Positions 1 through 7,620 of a stretch of DNA of 64,000 nucleotides are shown piece after piece. Position numbers and translations under genes: made by a program. The notes below the pieces were generated by a model, which saw only the letters and a program-made list of their open reading frames with translations, searched no databases and had not been told where the DNA came from. Within the stretch, counting starts at the first letter, position 1. The number at the start of each line of letters is the position of its first letter. The stretch is from the NCBI GenBank assembly GCA_945915475.1, contig CAMEFI010000003.1:92019-156018 (forward strand), in the 5' to 3' direction. The DNA comes from an uncultured Clostridium sp. GTDB lineage: Bacteria; Bacillota; Clostridia; Lachnospirales; Lachnospiraceae.

Positions 1-555
1 AATCTGGTGGTAACGGCAGAGAGTCAGGAGGAAGTGTTTGCCAAATACAGACAGCTTCTGGCAAAGGAAGGTATGTCGGTTTCAGAAGCAGGGGATGATA
101 AGGCAGAAACCGAGGATAAGATTCAGACGACAACCTTTATCGTTGAAGATATGGAGTATGTCACCATGGAAGGAGATACTTACGTTTATCTGAAGGATGA
201 GAAGGGAGAGGTTTACAAACAGAAGTTTGCGGATGATGAGAGTCTCATCAAGGTCTCAGCCGGGGATATGGTGAAGGTTCAGTTTGAGAAGAAGGACAAT
301 GGAATTCACCGGATCATTACCGTTGAGATGATAGAGAAGGCAGACAGAACAACGGAAGAAAAGACAGCGGAGACGGTTACAGAGCAACCCACAGAAGATA
401 AGACTGCTGAAGAGACAACAAATGAGATGACCACAGAAACACAAACAGGTGAAGAGACACCGACAGAAGATGTGACAGAACCGGGCAGCTTACAAGAGGA
501 TAAGGATACCGAAACGACAGAACCGGATACGGAAAAAGAGGATGGAAGTATATGA
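1..555 (+). CDS. C-terminal fragment of an unknown protein with acidic Thr/Glu-rich tail
   Basis: The reading frame is open from the first base, so this is the 3' end of a gene that begins outside the window; the internal GTG at position 7 is not a convincing start. The visible part has about 105 residues of mixed alpha/beta-looking sequence, followed by about 70 residues of low-complexity Thr/Glu/Asp-rich tail that is probably disordered. I recognise no catalytic motif. The stop codon overlaps the ATG of the TatD gene (ATGA overlap), so the two are likely co-translated. I cannot name the family, and the missing N-terminus may hold the informative domain. Confidence 0.7.
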   Translation, partial: NLVVTAESQEEVFAKYRQLLAKEGMSVSEAGDDKAETEDKIQTTTFIVEDMEYVTMEGDTYVYLKDEKGEVYKQKFADDESLIKVSAGDMVKVQFEKKDNGIHRIITVEMIEKADRTTEEKTAETVTEQPTEDKTAEETTNEMTTETQTGEETPTEDVTEPGSLQEDKDTETTEPDTEKEDGSI

Positions 556-1322
556 GAATCTTTGATACACATGCACATTATGATGATACGGCATTTGATG
601 AAGACAGAGACGCATTGCTCCGGGAAATGCATGAAAACGGAGTAGAATATATGGTGGATATTGGGTGTTCCATGCCGAATTCCCGCAGTATTGTGGAATT
701 CGTACAGCAATACGATTTTTTGTATGGTACGGTAGGTGTGCATCCCGAGGATGCCGGTAATCTGACAGATGCCGATCTGGTGGAATTAGAAGAACTTTCA
801 AAAAGAGATAAGATTCTTGCCATCGGGGAAATTGGTCTGGATTATTATTATGACGAGGGAACTAAGGATATTCAGAAAAAATGGTTTGTGGAGCAGTTAC
901 AGCTTGCTAAGCGCAGAAACCTTCCGGTGGTAATCCATAGCCGGGATGCCGCAAAAGATACACTGGATATCATAAAGGCGGAGCATAAGGCCGAGACCGG
1001 CGGTGTCATCCATTGTTTCTCCTATGGCGTAGAGATGGCCCGGGAATACCTCAATATGGGTTATTATATTGGCGTAGGCGGTGTTGTTACATTTAAGAAT
1101 GGCAGAAAGCTGAAGGAAGTGGTGGACTATACACCCCTTGACCGGATTGTGTTAGAGACGGATGCACCATATCTTGCACCGGTGCCTTATCGTGGCAAGC
1201 GCAATTGTTCTCTCTATCTTGCGAAAGTTGCGGAGGAGATTGCAGCAATCAAGGAGATGGATGTGAAAGAGGTGTATGAGACCACATTCCGGAATGCACA
1301 GAGCTTGTATCGTATGCTGTGA
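552..1322 (+). CDS. TatD family metal-dependent hydrolase (DNase)
   Basis: This 256-residue protein has the normal length of the TatD family of TIM-barrel metallo-hydrolases, cytosolic enzymes with 3'-5' DNase activity. Expected metal ligands are visible: H7 and H9 in THAHYDD, E93 in GEIGLDYYY, H129 in VIHSRDA, H154 in IHCFSYG and D204 in ETDAPYL. The start overlaps the preceding stop by four bases, suggesting translational coupling. In many Firmicutes tatD lies near methionyl-tRNA synthetase and ribosome-maturation genes; here the downstream gene is a FliS-like protein instead. Which of the paralogues (TatD, YcfH, YjjV) it matches best cannot be decided by eye. Confidence 0.93.
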   Translation: MRIFDTHAHYDDTAFDEDRDALLREMHENGVEYMVDIGCSMPNSRSIVEFVQQYDFLYGTVGVHPEDAGNLTDADLVELEELSKRDKILAIGEIGLDYYYDEGTKDIQKKWFVEQLQLAKRRNLPVVIHSRDAAKDTLDIIKAEHKAETGGVIHCFSYGVEMAREYLNMGYYIGVGGVVTFKNGRKLKEVVDYTPLDRIVLETDAPYLAPVPYRGKRNCSLYLAKVAEEIAAIKEMDVKEVYETTFRNAQSLYRML

Positions 1323-1365
1323 TGTATGATAGAGTCAGATGTTTCAGGATAAGGAGGCGACGAGC

Positions 1366-1833
1366 ATGACAGAAGAACAGATGAATGTATATAAGATGCG
1401 GATATCCCAGGCAGGGATTGCGGAGATGGCAGTTATTATGTTGGAGATGGAGATGCAGTGGATACAGGATGCACTTGCGGCAGACCGGCACAAGGATGTG
1501 GAGGAATTTGTGCGTTGCGTTGACAAGGCGCAGTCTGTTCAGGTGGAGCTTATGAATGTGATGAATATGGATAATGCAACTGCGGTGGATGTGTATTCGG
1601 TATTTGCATTTATCAATAAGCAGTTAATCCGGTCGAAGATTAAGAGAATTCCCCTTGACCTTGACCGCTGTCATACTATGCTTGCAAAGTATAAGGAAAG
1701 TTTTCAGGAGCTGGTTAAGACAGATCACAGTGGCCCCGTTATGCAGCAGAGTGAGAAGGTCTATGCAGGACTGACCTATGGAACCGGGGGACTCGTGGAG
1801 AGCAGCACAGGAGGCATGGATTATACGGTATAA
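1366..1833 (+). CDS. FliS-like helical protein (possible flagellar chaperone paralogue)
   Basis: A 155-residue, mostly helical protein. The start is the ATG at 1366, because AAGGAGG at 1351-1357 is well spaced for it; a longer in-frame extension from 1339 has no ribosome site. The opening (YKMRISQAGIAEMAVIMLEMEMQWIQDA), about 70 residues of amphipathic helices and the late YKESFQELV segment resemble the FliS export-chaperone fold, but the protein is longer than the 126-residue FliS at 35081-35461 and has a Gly/Ser-rich tail. Family knowledge: FliS binds the flagellin C-terminus in the cytosol. The role here is inferred only; it is remote from the main flagellar cluster. Another small helical protein remains possible. 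Confidence 0.6.
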   Translation: MTEEQMNVYKMRISQAGIAEMAVIMLEMEMQWIQDALAADRHKDVEEFVRCVDKAQSVQVELMNVMNMDNATAVDVYSVFAFINKQLIRSKIKRIPLDLDRCHTMLAKYKESFQELVKTDHSGPVMQQSEKVYAGLTYGTGGLVESSTGGMDYTV

Positions 1834-1909
1834 CACTTTCTTGACGCTATGTGATATACTAGAAGAACAGAGAGCTTGTAATCATTTACATTAAAGGAGG
1901 ACAAACAGA

Positions 1910-2326
1910 ATGAAGAAAGACGACTGTATTTTTTGTAAGATCGCAAATGGGGAGATTCCATCTACCACTATTTATGAGAATAGCGATTTCCGGGTGTTTT
2001 TTGATATTAATCCGGCAAGTAAGGGACATTGCCTGATTGTTCCGAAGCAGCATTACAATGACATTTTTGACATGGATGCAGAGACAGGAGGCAAGCTGTT
2101 TTCTTTAGCCACTGTAGTGGCAAGAAGCCTTAAGAAAGAATTGAACTGTGAGGGGATGAACATTGTGCAGAATAATGGGATCATTGCGGGACAGACGGTA
2201 TTCCATTTTCATCTGCATTTAATTCCAAGATATACAGGTGACACGGTAAATGTGGGCTGGCAGCCGGGTGAGGTGAATATGGAAGAGCTGGCAGAGCTTG
2301 CAAAGAAGGTCCGGAAGAATATTTAG
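1910..2326 (+). CDS. HIT family nucleotide hydrolase (histidine triad protein)
   Basis: This 138-residue protein is a typical bacterial Hint-type histidine triad enzyme, a cytosolic purine nucleoside phosphoramidase or AMP-lysine hydrolase. The triad is visible at H99, H101 and H103 in FHFHLHLIP, with the N-terminal CIFCKIANGEIP signature and Cys6/Cys9 of the zinc-binding variant. AAAGGAGG lies just upstream of the ATG and decides the start. It is preceded by a 76-base gap and followed by an ABC importer gene, so it may be a single-gene unit or read into the transporter. Nothing in the gene is unusual. Confidence 0.95.
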   Translation: MKKDDCIFCKIANGEIPSTTIYENSDFRVFFDINPASKGHCLIVPKQHYNDIFDMDAETGGKLFSLATVVARSLKKELNCEGMNIVQNNGIIAGQTVFHFHLHLIPRYTGDTVNVGWQPGEVNMEELAELAKKVRKNI

Positions 2327-2388
2327 TATGAAATATGAGAGCCAGAGGCTGTCACATTGGATGACCGTTATTAGAAAGATGATGGAAT

Positions 2389-3216
2389 ATGGATGATGTA
2401 ATGATTGAAGTGAAGGATATGAGCTTTGGCTATGGCAGAGATACGATCCTTTCAAATGTGAATTTCATAGTGAAGCGGCAGGAGTATGTGGGCATTATCG
2501 GGGCCAATGGTGCCGGCAAAAGTACATTGATGCGTCTGATCCTAGGACAGCTTGCACCAAGCAGAGGTGAAGTAAATGTGCATACAAAGGCAATTGGTTA
2601 TGTGCCACAGGTGGGATTCCGGGAGGTCAGCAATTTCCCGGCCAACGTGGAGGAGATTGTACTCACCGGACTTTACAAGGAGATTGGCACATTTCACCTT
2701 CCGAAGAAAGAGCATAAACAAAAGGTGAAAGATGTGCTCGGGGTAGTGGGAATGGAGGAATTCCGGACCCGGATGCTTTCGGAGATGTCAGGGGGACAGC
2801 AGCAAAGAGTCCTCATTGCCAGAGCATTAATTGGTGCCCCGGAGCTTCTGGTGCTGGATGAACCCCTTACCGGAATCGACAAGGAAGCCGGAGAAGTACT
2901 ATACCGGCTGCTTGACAAGCTGAATAAGGAATATGGAATGACCATTGTCATGGTAACCCATAACCGGGAGCAGGTGGCACGTTATACCAACCGGTTTTAT
3001 CATGTTACCAATGGTGGCGTGCATCTGGATAAGTCAGCGGTTCTTTGCGAGGAGGTCATGAAAGACAAGATGATTATCTCCAAACCGAAACGGTATAACG
3101 GACATTCCGGAATGGGAAAGAAATATTCCCCGGAACCGCCGGAAAAGGAAGAACCTTATGATGCGTCCTATAAAGGAAAAAGAGAGAAGAAGGATAAGGA
3201 GGGTTCGGAATGCTAG
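2389..3216 (+). CDS. Metal-type ABC transporter ATP-binding protein (ZnuC/MntB-like)
   Basis: ATPase subunit of an ABC importer of the zinc/manganese type. Walker A is GANGAGKST at residues 38-46, the signature is MSGGQQQR, and Walker B is LLVLDEP followed by the D-loop. Its last codons overlap the start of the permease gene at 3210, which fits one operon and complex. The final ~50 residues form a Lys/Glu/Pro-rich hydrophilic tail after the normal ATPase end, longer than in most ZnuC proteins. No substrate-binding protein gene lies beside it, so the metal cannot be assigned. The start is uncertain: the ATG at 2401 is an alternative, and neither has a strong ribosome site. Confidence 0.9.
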   Translation: MDDVMIEVKDMSFGYGRDTILSNVNFIVKRQEYVGIIGANGAGKSTLMRLILGQLAPSRGEVNVHTKAIGYVPQVGFREVSNFPANVEEIVLTGLYKEIGTFHLPKKEHKQKVKDVLGVVGMEEFRTRMLSEMSGGQQQRVLIARALIGAPELLVLDEPLTGIDKEAGEVLYRLLDKLNKEYGMTIVMVTHNREQVARYTNRFYHVTNGGVHLDKSAVLCEEVMKDKMIISKPKRYNGHSGMGKKYSPEPPEKEEPYDASYKGKREKKDKEGSEC

Positions 3217-4004
3217 ATATATTTCAGTATGCATTTATGCAGAAGGCATTTTTAGTTGGAATTCTTCTTGCGGTCATTATTCCGTTGATCGGCGTGGTTG
3301 TTGTGTTGAAACGTCTTTCCATGATCGGGGATGCACTTTCCCATACATCCTTAGCAGGTGTTGCTTTAGGACTTCTTCTCGGCATCAATCCCATTGTGGG
3401 TGCAGTGATTGTCTGCATGATCGCAGCATTCAGTATTGAGGGAATCCGGAAAGCGCTTCCAAAGTATGCGGAGATATCCATCTCCATTATTATGTCGGTG
3501 GGAATCGGACTGGCCAGCGTGTTATCGGGTTTCATTGATGATGGGGCGGCATTTAATTCGTTCCTGTTTGGTAGTATTGTAGCAATTACCGATACAGAGG
3601 TGGTCCTGGTAATCGTGGTGACGGTGATTGTAGTCGTAACCTTTTTGCTTCTCTACAAAGAATTAATGTTTATCACATTTGACGAAGCCGGAGCCGTTCT
3701 TGCAGGTGTTCCGGTGAAGAAGATTAATTTTGTGATTACGCTGCTCACGGCCATTACGGTATCCGTTGCGGCGAGAAGTGTAGGAGCGTTAGTGGTATCC
3801 TCCCTTATGGTAATCCCTGTGGCGTGTGCCATGCAGATTGCCAACAGTTATAAGAAGACGGTGATCTATTCGGTATTGTTTGCATTGTTCTTTACCATTG
3901 TGGGGTTGTTCTTATCCTATTATCTGAATCTGAAACCCGGGGGAACCATTGTGCTGACGGGGGTGGTGGTGCTGATACCACTGATGATTGCAAAGAAAAA
4001 GTAA
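3210..4004 (+). CDS. Metal-type ABC transporter permease (ZnuB/MntC-like, ABC-3 family)
   Basis: A 264-residue polytopic membrane protein with about eight hydrophobic segments, the size and pattern of ABC-3 family permeases that move Zn2+ or Mn2+ across the cytoplasmic membrane. Family features include the early RLSMIGDALSHTSLAGVALG segment (the coupling-helix region of ZnuB) and the late GALVVSSLMVIPVACAMQ helix. AAGGAGG at about 3197-3203 supports the ATG at 3210. It overlaps the ATPase gene by seven bases and is followed by a terminator, so it ends the operon. The solute-binding lipoprotein normally encoded with such pairs is absent. Confidence 0.93.
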   Translation: MLDIFQYAFMQKAFLVGILLAVIIPLIGVVVVLKRLSMIGDALSHTSLAGVALGLLLGINPIVGAVIVCMIAAFSIEGIRKALPKYAEISISIIMSVGIGLASVLSGFIDDGAAFNSFLFGSIVAITDTEVVLVIVVTVIVVVTFLLLYKELMFITFDEAGAVLAGVPVKKINFVITLLTAITVSVAARSVGALVVSSLMVIPVACAMQIANSYKKTVIYSVLFALFFTIVGLFLSYYLNLKPGGTIVLTGVVVLIPLMIAKKK

Positions 4005-4082
4005 AATCAACATGCAATATGTCGTCCAAGTTTTTGGACATGGGCTTTTGACAGCCCAATCTTACTAGCAAATAAAAAGAAG

Positions 4083-4118
4083 AAAATACCTATGTCACGT
4101 AGATGTGGGTATTTTTTT
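4083..4118 (+). terminator. Rho-independent terminator after the metal ABC operon
   Basis: AAAATACC at 4083-4090 pairs with GGTATTTT at 4108-4115, with a short inner CAC/GTG pairing, and the 3' arm runs into a stretch of seven T. It lies 79 bases after the permease stop. The rest of the 4005-4301 gap holds a TGTAAGAA direct repeat and a probable promoter. Confidence 0.75.
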
Positions 4119-4130
4119 ACGTATAAAAAC

Positions 4131-4169
4131 TGTAAGAAATCTTCATTTTTTTCTGAAAGTTTGTAAGAA
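4131..4169. repeat. Direct repeat TGTAAGAA, possible regulator-binding site
   Basis: The 8-mer TGTAAGAA occurs at 4131-4138 and again at 4162-4169. The start-to-start distance is 31 bases, close to three helical turns. It lies upstream of the LytTR response regulator gene. LytTR proteins bind pairs of short direct repeats, although usually about 21-22 bases apart, so an autoregulatory site is only a suggestion. Confidence 0.4.
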
Positions 4170-4233
4170 TTATCTCATATTATCATAGTACACAAAAGAT
4201 TTTACATTAGAAAATGTCGGTATCACTACGTAC

Positions 4234-4262
4234 TTTAAAATGTAATAATAAAGTGTTATACT
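4234..4262 (+). promoter_or_regulatory. Probable sigma-A promoter of the two-component operon
   Basis: TATACT at 4257-4262 makes a good -10 element. The best -35 candidate at 17-base spacing is TTTAAA (4234-4239), which is weak. A weak -35 would suit a promoter that needs an activator. Transcription would start about 33 bases before the GTG at 4302. Confidence 0.45.
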
Positions 4263-4301
4263 CTATATACACTGAAGAAAAATATGGGAGGGAAAATAAA
4301 A

Positions 4302-5048
4302 GTGGTAATTGTGATTTGTGATGATGATGAGATAGAGGCACAGAAAGTAGAGCAATTGTGTAAAGAGATTTGTGGGAGAGAGGATACTATCTATACATAC
4401 ACGGATTCCTTGGAGTTATATCAGTGGTTAATGCAAGTAAATTGGGAAGTGGATTTGTTTGTACTTGATATTGAAATGCCGCAGCTTAACGGGATTGAAT
4501 TAAAACGACAAATATCAAAGATGAGTATAGATACCCACATTGTATTTCTGACGAACCATAGGGAAAGTATAGATGAAGCCTTTGGCAGATATGTTATCGG
4601 TTTTGTGGATAAGGGCAATTGTGAGAAAAGACTTCGGGATATCGTTATAGAAGTAAAGGATGAGGTTAGCAAGGAAGATGTTGTGAATATATTGGAAGCG
4701 GGAGAAATATGTTCTTTTCGGCAGAAAGAGATTATAAAGATTGAGGCGCAGCATATCTACACGAAGGTAGAGATGATTCAGTATTACAATCAGGATAAGA
4801 ATCAATGGGTGACAGATAGCAGCGAACACCGGATTAGTCTGAAAGAGTGGGAGCAGAATCTGAATTCGGAAGATTTCTATCGGATTAACCGGTCGATGAT
4901 CGTTAATTTCCGTTATGTGAAGAGAATTAATAACCTTAATGAATTGGAATTCATCAATGGAGAACGATATGATATTCCGGTAAAGAAGCGTAAGACAGTG
5001 CGGATGGCATATAACCAATATTGCATGAGAAAGGCAAGGTGCATGTGA
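4302..5048 (+). CDS. LytTR-family response regulator (AgrA/VirR-like)
   Basis: Cytosolic DNA-binding response regulator of about 248 residues. The receiver domain (1-125) shows the acidic pocket D7-D9 and the phospho-acceptor D56 in VLDIEMP. The C-terminal ~100 residues are a LytTR domain (typical segments KEWEQNLNSEDFYRINRSMIVN and PVKKRKTVRMAYNQY). GGGAGGG at 4286-4292 is well spaced from the GTG at 4302; the in-frame ATG at 4284 overlaps that site and is less likely. The stop overlaps the kinase start (TGATG), so the pair is co-translated. AgrA/AgrC-type pairs commonly respond to peptides and control peptide or bacteriocin loci; the target here may be the lipoprotein/ABC genes that follow. 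Confidence 0.9.
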   Translation: MVIVICDDDEIEAQKVEQLCKEICGREDTIYTYTDSLELYQWLMQVNWEVDLFVLDIEMPQLNGIELKRQISKMSIDTHIVFLTNHRESIDEAFGRYVIGFVDKGNCEKRLRDIVIEVKDEVSKEDVVNILEAGEICSFRQKEIIKIEAQHIYTKVEMIQYYNQDKNQWVTDSSEHRISLKEWEQNLNSEDFYRINRSMIVNFRYVKRINNLNELEFINGERYDIPVKKRKTVRMAYNQYCMRKARCM

Positions 5049-6367
5049 TGGCGGGGGATGTGATAGGATATGCAATAAGTGTCTTGTTGGAAGTGTGGTC
5101 GTTTGTTTTGATCTGCCAAGGATTGTTTGGTATTCCCATTAAGACACGTACGAAAGATATCGTTAAGAATAGTATTGCGGTTATACTGTTGGCAAATGTT
5201 GTGTATTGGATTGGGATGGGAATGAAATCTGACAATCTTTTTGGACGCGAGATTGTAGTGTGTTTATGTTCTATTTGGATGATACAGGAACGACGGAGAA
5301 TCCGCATATCGGCATATGGAATGGCATATATTATCTATTCTATAGCCGATAATATATGTATTGTTTTATTACAACGGATATTGGACGTGCAAGCAAGCTT
5401 GTTTTTTCAGGGGAATGATGTGTGGTTAAGAGCGGGGGAAAAACTATCTGCTTTTTTATTGTTTGTATTTATAGACTATATTTTGAAAAAAAGAATGGAA
5501 GGAATATATCATTTGATTAATTGGAAGGTGTACCTGTTAATTGCAATTTCCTTATTTGGTATAACCGCATTTTTAACATTGGTTTCTTATAGTATGTTTC
5601 AGGATGAAGAAGGAGCTACGATTATATTAAATAATCTATTGTTGCCAACTATATTAGCTGTTTTTTCAATTGTCTTTTTGTGTGAATGTATTGTATTTAT
5701 ATTAAAAAAGGAGGAATTGCAACGATATATTATGCAAACGTTGAGAAAGAAGAATGAGCAACAGGAACAATATGGTCAGATTCTTTGTCAAAAAACAGAA
5801 GCATTACAAAAAATGCGACATGATTTTCACCATCATGTCAATTATATGTATCAGGCGATGATAAATGGGGATTATGAGGCTGTAAGAAAATATTTAGAAG
5901 AGTTAAAGGAAAAGCAGAATGTTGTAGAACAGGGATATAATCGATTTTTTGGTAATCGGGTATTAGATACTGTTGTATATTCAATGGAACAAAGATGTAA
6001 AGCTGGTAATATACATATTTCTTGTAAAGGAAGGGTGAGAGATAATCTGAACATAGATCATATTGACTTATGTGCGGTTTTTTCTAATCTGCTAGAGAAT
6101 GCGATTGAAGCTTGTGAGGTATGTGAGTGCGAACAACAGATCATAGTTGCTGCATCTGAGTATCAGGGTGCGTTTATGATGGAAATAAGCAATCCTTGTC
6201 ATCAATCCGTATTGAAAGAGACTCTGAAGACGAGTAAGTGGAATCGGGAACAGCATGGATTTGGAATTCAGATAGTGCGTGAAATAGTAGAAAAGTACCA
6301 AGGTGAACTAGATATATCTTGTATAGATAATAAATTCTGTGTGAAGGTTATGCTACATGAGCGATAA
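5048..6367 (+). CDS. GHKL-type sensor histidine kinase (AgrC/VirS-like)
   Basis: A membrane kinase of about 439 residues. The N-terminal ~220 residues hold about six hydrophobic segments; a coiled-coil linker then leads to the phosphorylation site RHDFHHHVNYM, with the likely acceptor His near residue 258. The ATPase part shows the N-box SNLLENAIEACE and the G-box HGFGIQIVREIV, typical of the GHKL family. The ATG at 5048 overlaps the regulator stop; a longer start at 5021 would overlap the regulator by 28 bases and is less likely. Base composition turns clearly AT-rich within this gene and stays so to about 12.3 kb, suggesting a transferred block. The signal is unknown. Confidence 0.9.
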   Translation: MAGDVIGYAISVLLEVWSFVLICQGLFGIPIKTRTKDIVKNSIAVILLANVVYWIGMGMKSDNLFGREIVVCLCSIWMIQERRRIRISAYGMAYIIYSIADNICIVLLQRILDVQASLFFQGNDVWLRAGEKLSAFLLFVFIDYILKKRMEGIYHLINWKVYLLIAISLFGITAFLTLVSYSMFQDEEGATIILNNLLLPTILAVFSIVFLCECIVFILKKEELQRYIMQTLRKKNEQQEQYGQILCQKTEALQKMRHDFHHHVNYMYQAMINGDYEAVRKYLEELKEKQNVVEQGYNRFFGNRVLDTVVYSMEQRCKAGNIHISCKGRVRDNLNIDHIDLCAVFSNLLENAIEACEVCECEQQIIVAASEYQGAFMMEISNPCHQSVLKETLKTSKWNREQHGFGIQIVREIVEKYQGELDISCIDNKFCVKVMLHER

Positions 6368-6426
6368 ATGGGGATATAAATGCCAGTCAGAACGGATTTT
6401 TGCTATTCAGAACATAAAGGTTGAAT

Positions 6427-6552
6427 ATGAAAAAGCAGGGATATAGTATTAAATTATCGTACGACTTTTGAGCTAAGAAGAAAGGCTGGATTTACAAAGG
6501 TACATCACAGCAAAGTGGTTCAGAGGTTTCTTATACACTGCAAATTAAATAA
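6427..6552 (+). pseudogene. Small ORF remnant broken by an in-frame TGA
   Basis: From the ATG at 6427 a 41-codon frame runs to TAA at 6550, interrupted once by TGA at 6469-6471 (codon 15). The second half reads as plausible protein (AKKKGWIYKGTSQQSG, then a short beta-like end), while the first half lacks a signal peptide. It sits in the 248-base gap between the kinase and the first lipoprotein, the place where AgrC/AgrA-type loci often keep a peptide gene. The Trp/Tyr/Lys-rich ending faintly recalls lactococcin-972-type bacteriocins, but this is too weak to name. It is probably a decayed fragment. Confidence 0.35.
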
Positions 6553-6570
6553 CAGTGGTTAGTAAAACGG

Positions 6571-6595
6571 TGTGGCGCTATTTGATAGTGCCACA
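6571..6595 (+). terminator. Strong hairpin before the lipoprotein gene (terminator or attenuator-like, no T-run)
   Basis: TGTGGCGCTA (6571-6580) pairs with TAGTGCCACA (6586-6595) through ten base pairs, one of them a G-T wobble, with a five-base loop. No run of T follows, so simple intrinsic termination is uncertain. It ends 20 bases before the ATG at 6616 and could separate expression of the two-component pair from the lipoprotein/ABC genes. Confidence 0.5.
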
Positions 6596-6615
6596 TCATT
6601 GATTAAGGATGGTAT

Positions 6616-7617
6616 ATGTGGATGCAAATAAAAAAAGTGACATACATAGTGATTCTATTATGGATGATGACCATGCTAGTCTCTTGTGGAATAGAGAATA
6701 GGGAATTGAATGAAAGTAAGAATATCGTTCCAACGGAATATGAGAAAAGTATAAAAGATGTATCTGATATTGTAAAGAACGGTTTTTTTACGTTAGCAGT
6801 TTGGAAAGATTATATAGTAATAAACGAAAAAGACAATAAAGAGAATTATACATACCATTATATAAATAGGACAACATGGGAAGAAGAAAAAAGAATAGAA
6901 ATAGGTGCAGACGAAGAACGAGGGCACGTGGTAGGAGTATCAATTGATGATATAGGGAATATATATATGCTTAGAGTGGATACACATACAGCAGATGGGC
7001 AGAAAACAGCTATATACGTTTTAAAGTATTTTATTGATAAAAAAGCATATGTTGAGCAAGATGTAACCGATTTGATTACGCAAGTAAAGTGGGATGGCGA
7101 TGCAATATCTGGCTTAGTTAGTATAATGGCCATAAATGACAATAGGCTTGCAGTAATAATGGATTATCAAGTTATTGTATTGGATGATGAATTAAAACAG
7201 GCAGAATACATTTTATCAGATAATAAAATTGTTGCTGCTGCAAAAATGAAGGATGGAAATATCATATGTGTTTCGGAAAATGAAAATGGAACGTTGTTTT
7301 GCAAATTAGATGTATCAAAGAAAAAATGGGGGGATTCTGTAAATGTTGTGAATGGGTGGCTGAGTGGCGGTGATAGTGCTGTGCTTAATGGTGGGGGATA
7401 TGATTTTTATTATAGAAATTCAAAAGGAATTGTTGGAATTGATTGGAAAGATCGGCGATATACGCAGGTTATAGATTATAAAGATGTGGATCTTGATTGG
7501 GAAGGGGAAGAGGACAAATATATGTTACCTCTTGCTGATAGTATTATGATAACGCAAAATATGAAAAATTGTATTACGTCTGGAAAAGCTGAGCTGCAAG
7601 TATATATGTCTAAATAA
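6616..7617 (+). CDS. Lipoprotein, unknown, matching the N-terminal domain of the 752-residue lipoprotein downstream
   Basis: A 333-residue exported lipoprotein: basic start, hydrophobic core VTYIVILLWMMTMLVSC and a lipobox with Cys24. The mature part is rich in short beta-like repeats with Asp/Gly turns, suggesting a propeller-like fold. YDFYYR occurs at residue 262, exactly where the same motif occurs in the lipoprotein at 10114-12354, so the two are colinear paralogues over their first ~330 residues. This protein lacks the solute-binding half of the larger one. AAGGA just upstream supports the start. The next gene begins three bases after the stop, so it belongs to the permease operon. It may bind a ligand outside the membrane; function unknown. 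Confidence 0.8.
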   Translation: MWMQIKKVTYIVILLWMMTMLVSCGIENRELNESKNIVPTEYEKSIKDVSDIVKNGFFTLAVWKDYIVINEKDNKENYTYHYINRTTWEEEKRIEIGADEERGHVVGVSIDDIGNIYMLRVDTHTADGQKTAIYVLKYFIDKKAYVEQDVTDLITQVKWDGDAISGLVSIMAINDNRLAVIMDYQVIVLDDELKQAEYILSDNKIVAAAKMKDGNIICVSENENGTLFCKLDVSKKKWGDSVNVVNGWLSGGDSAVLNGGGYDFYYRNSKGIVGIDWKDRRYTQVIDYKDVDLDWEGEEDKYMLPLADSIMITQNMKNCITSGKAELQVYMSK

Positions 7618-7620
7618 AGG

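Noticed and set aside
1841..1860. TTGACG followed by TATACT before the HIT gene, as a sigma-A promoter
   Set aside because: The spacing between the two elements is only eight bases, far too short for sigma-A.
6469..6471. TGA in the small ORF read as selenocysteine or as tryptophan
   Set aside because: No selenocysteine-insertion-like hairpin directly follows and all other genes use TGA as stop; decay is simpler.
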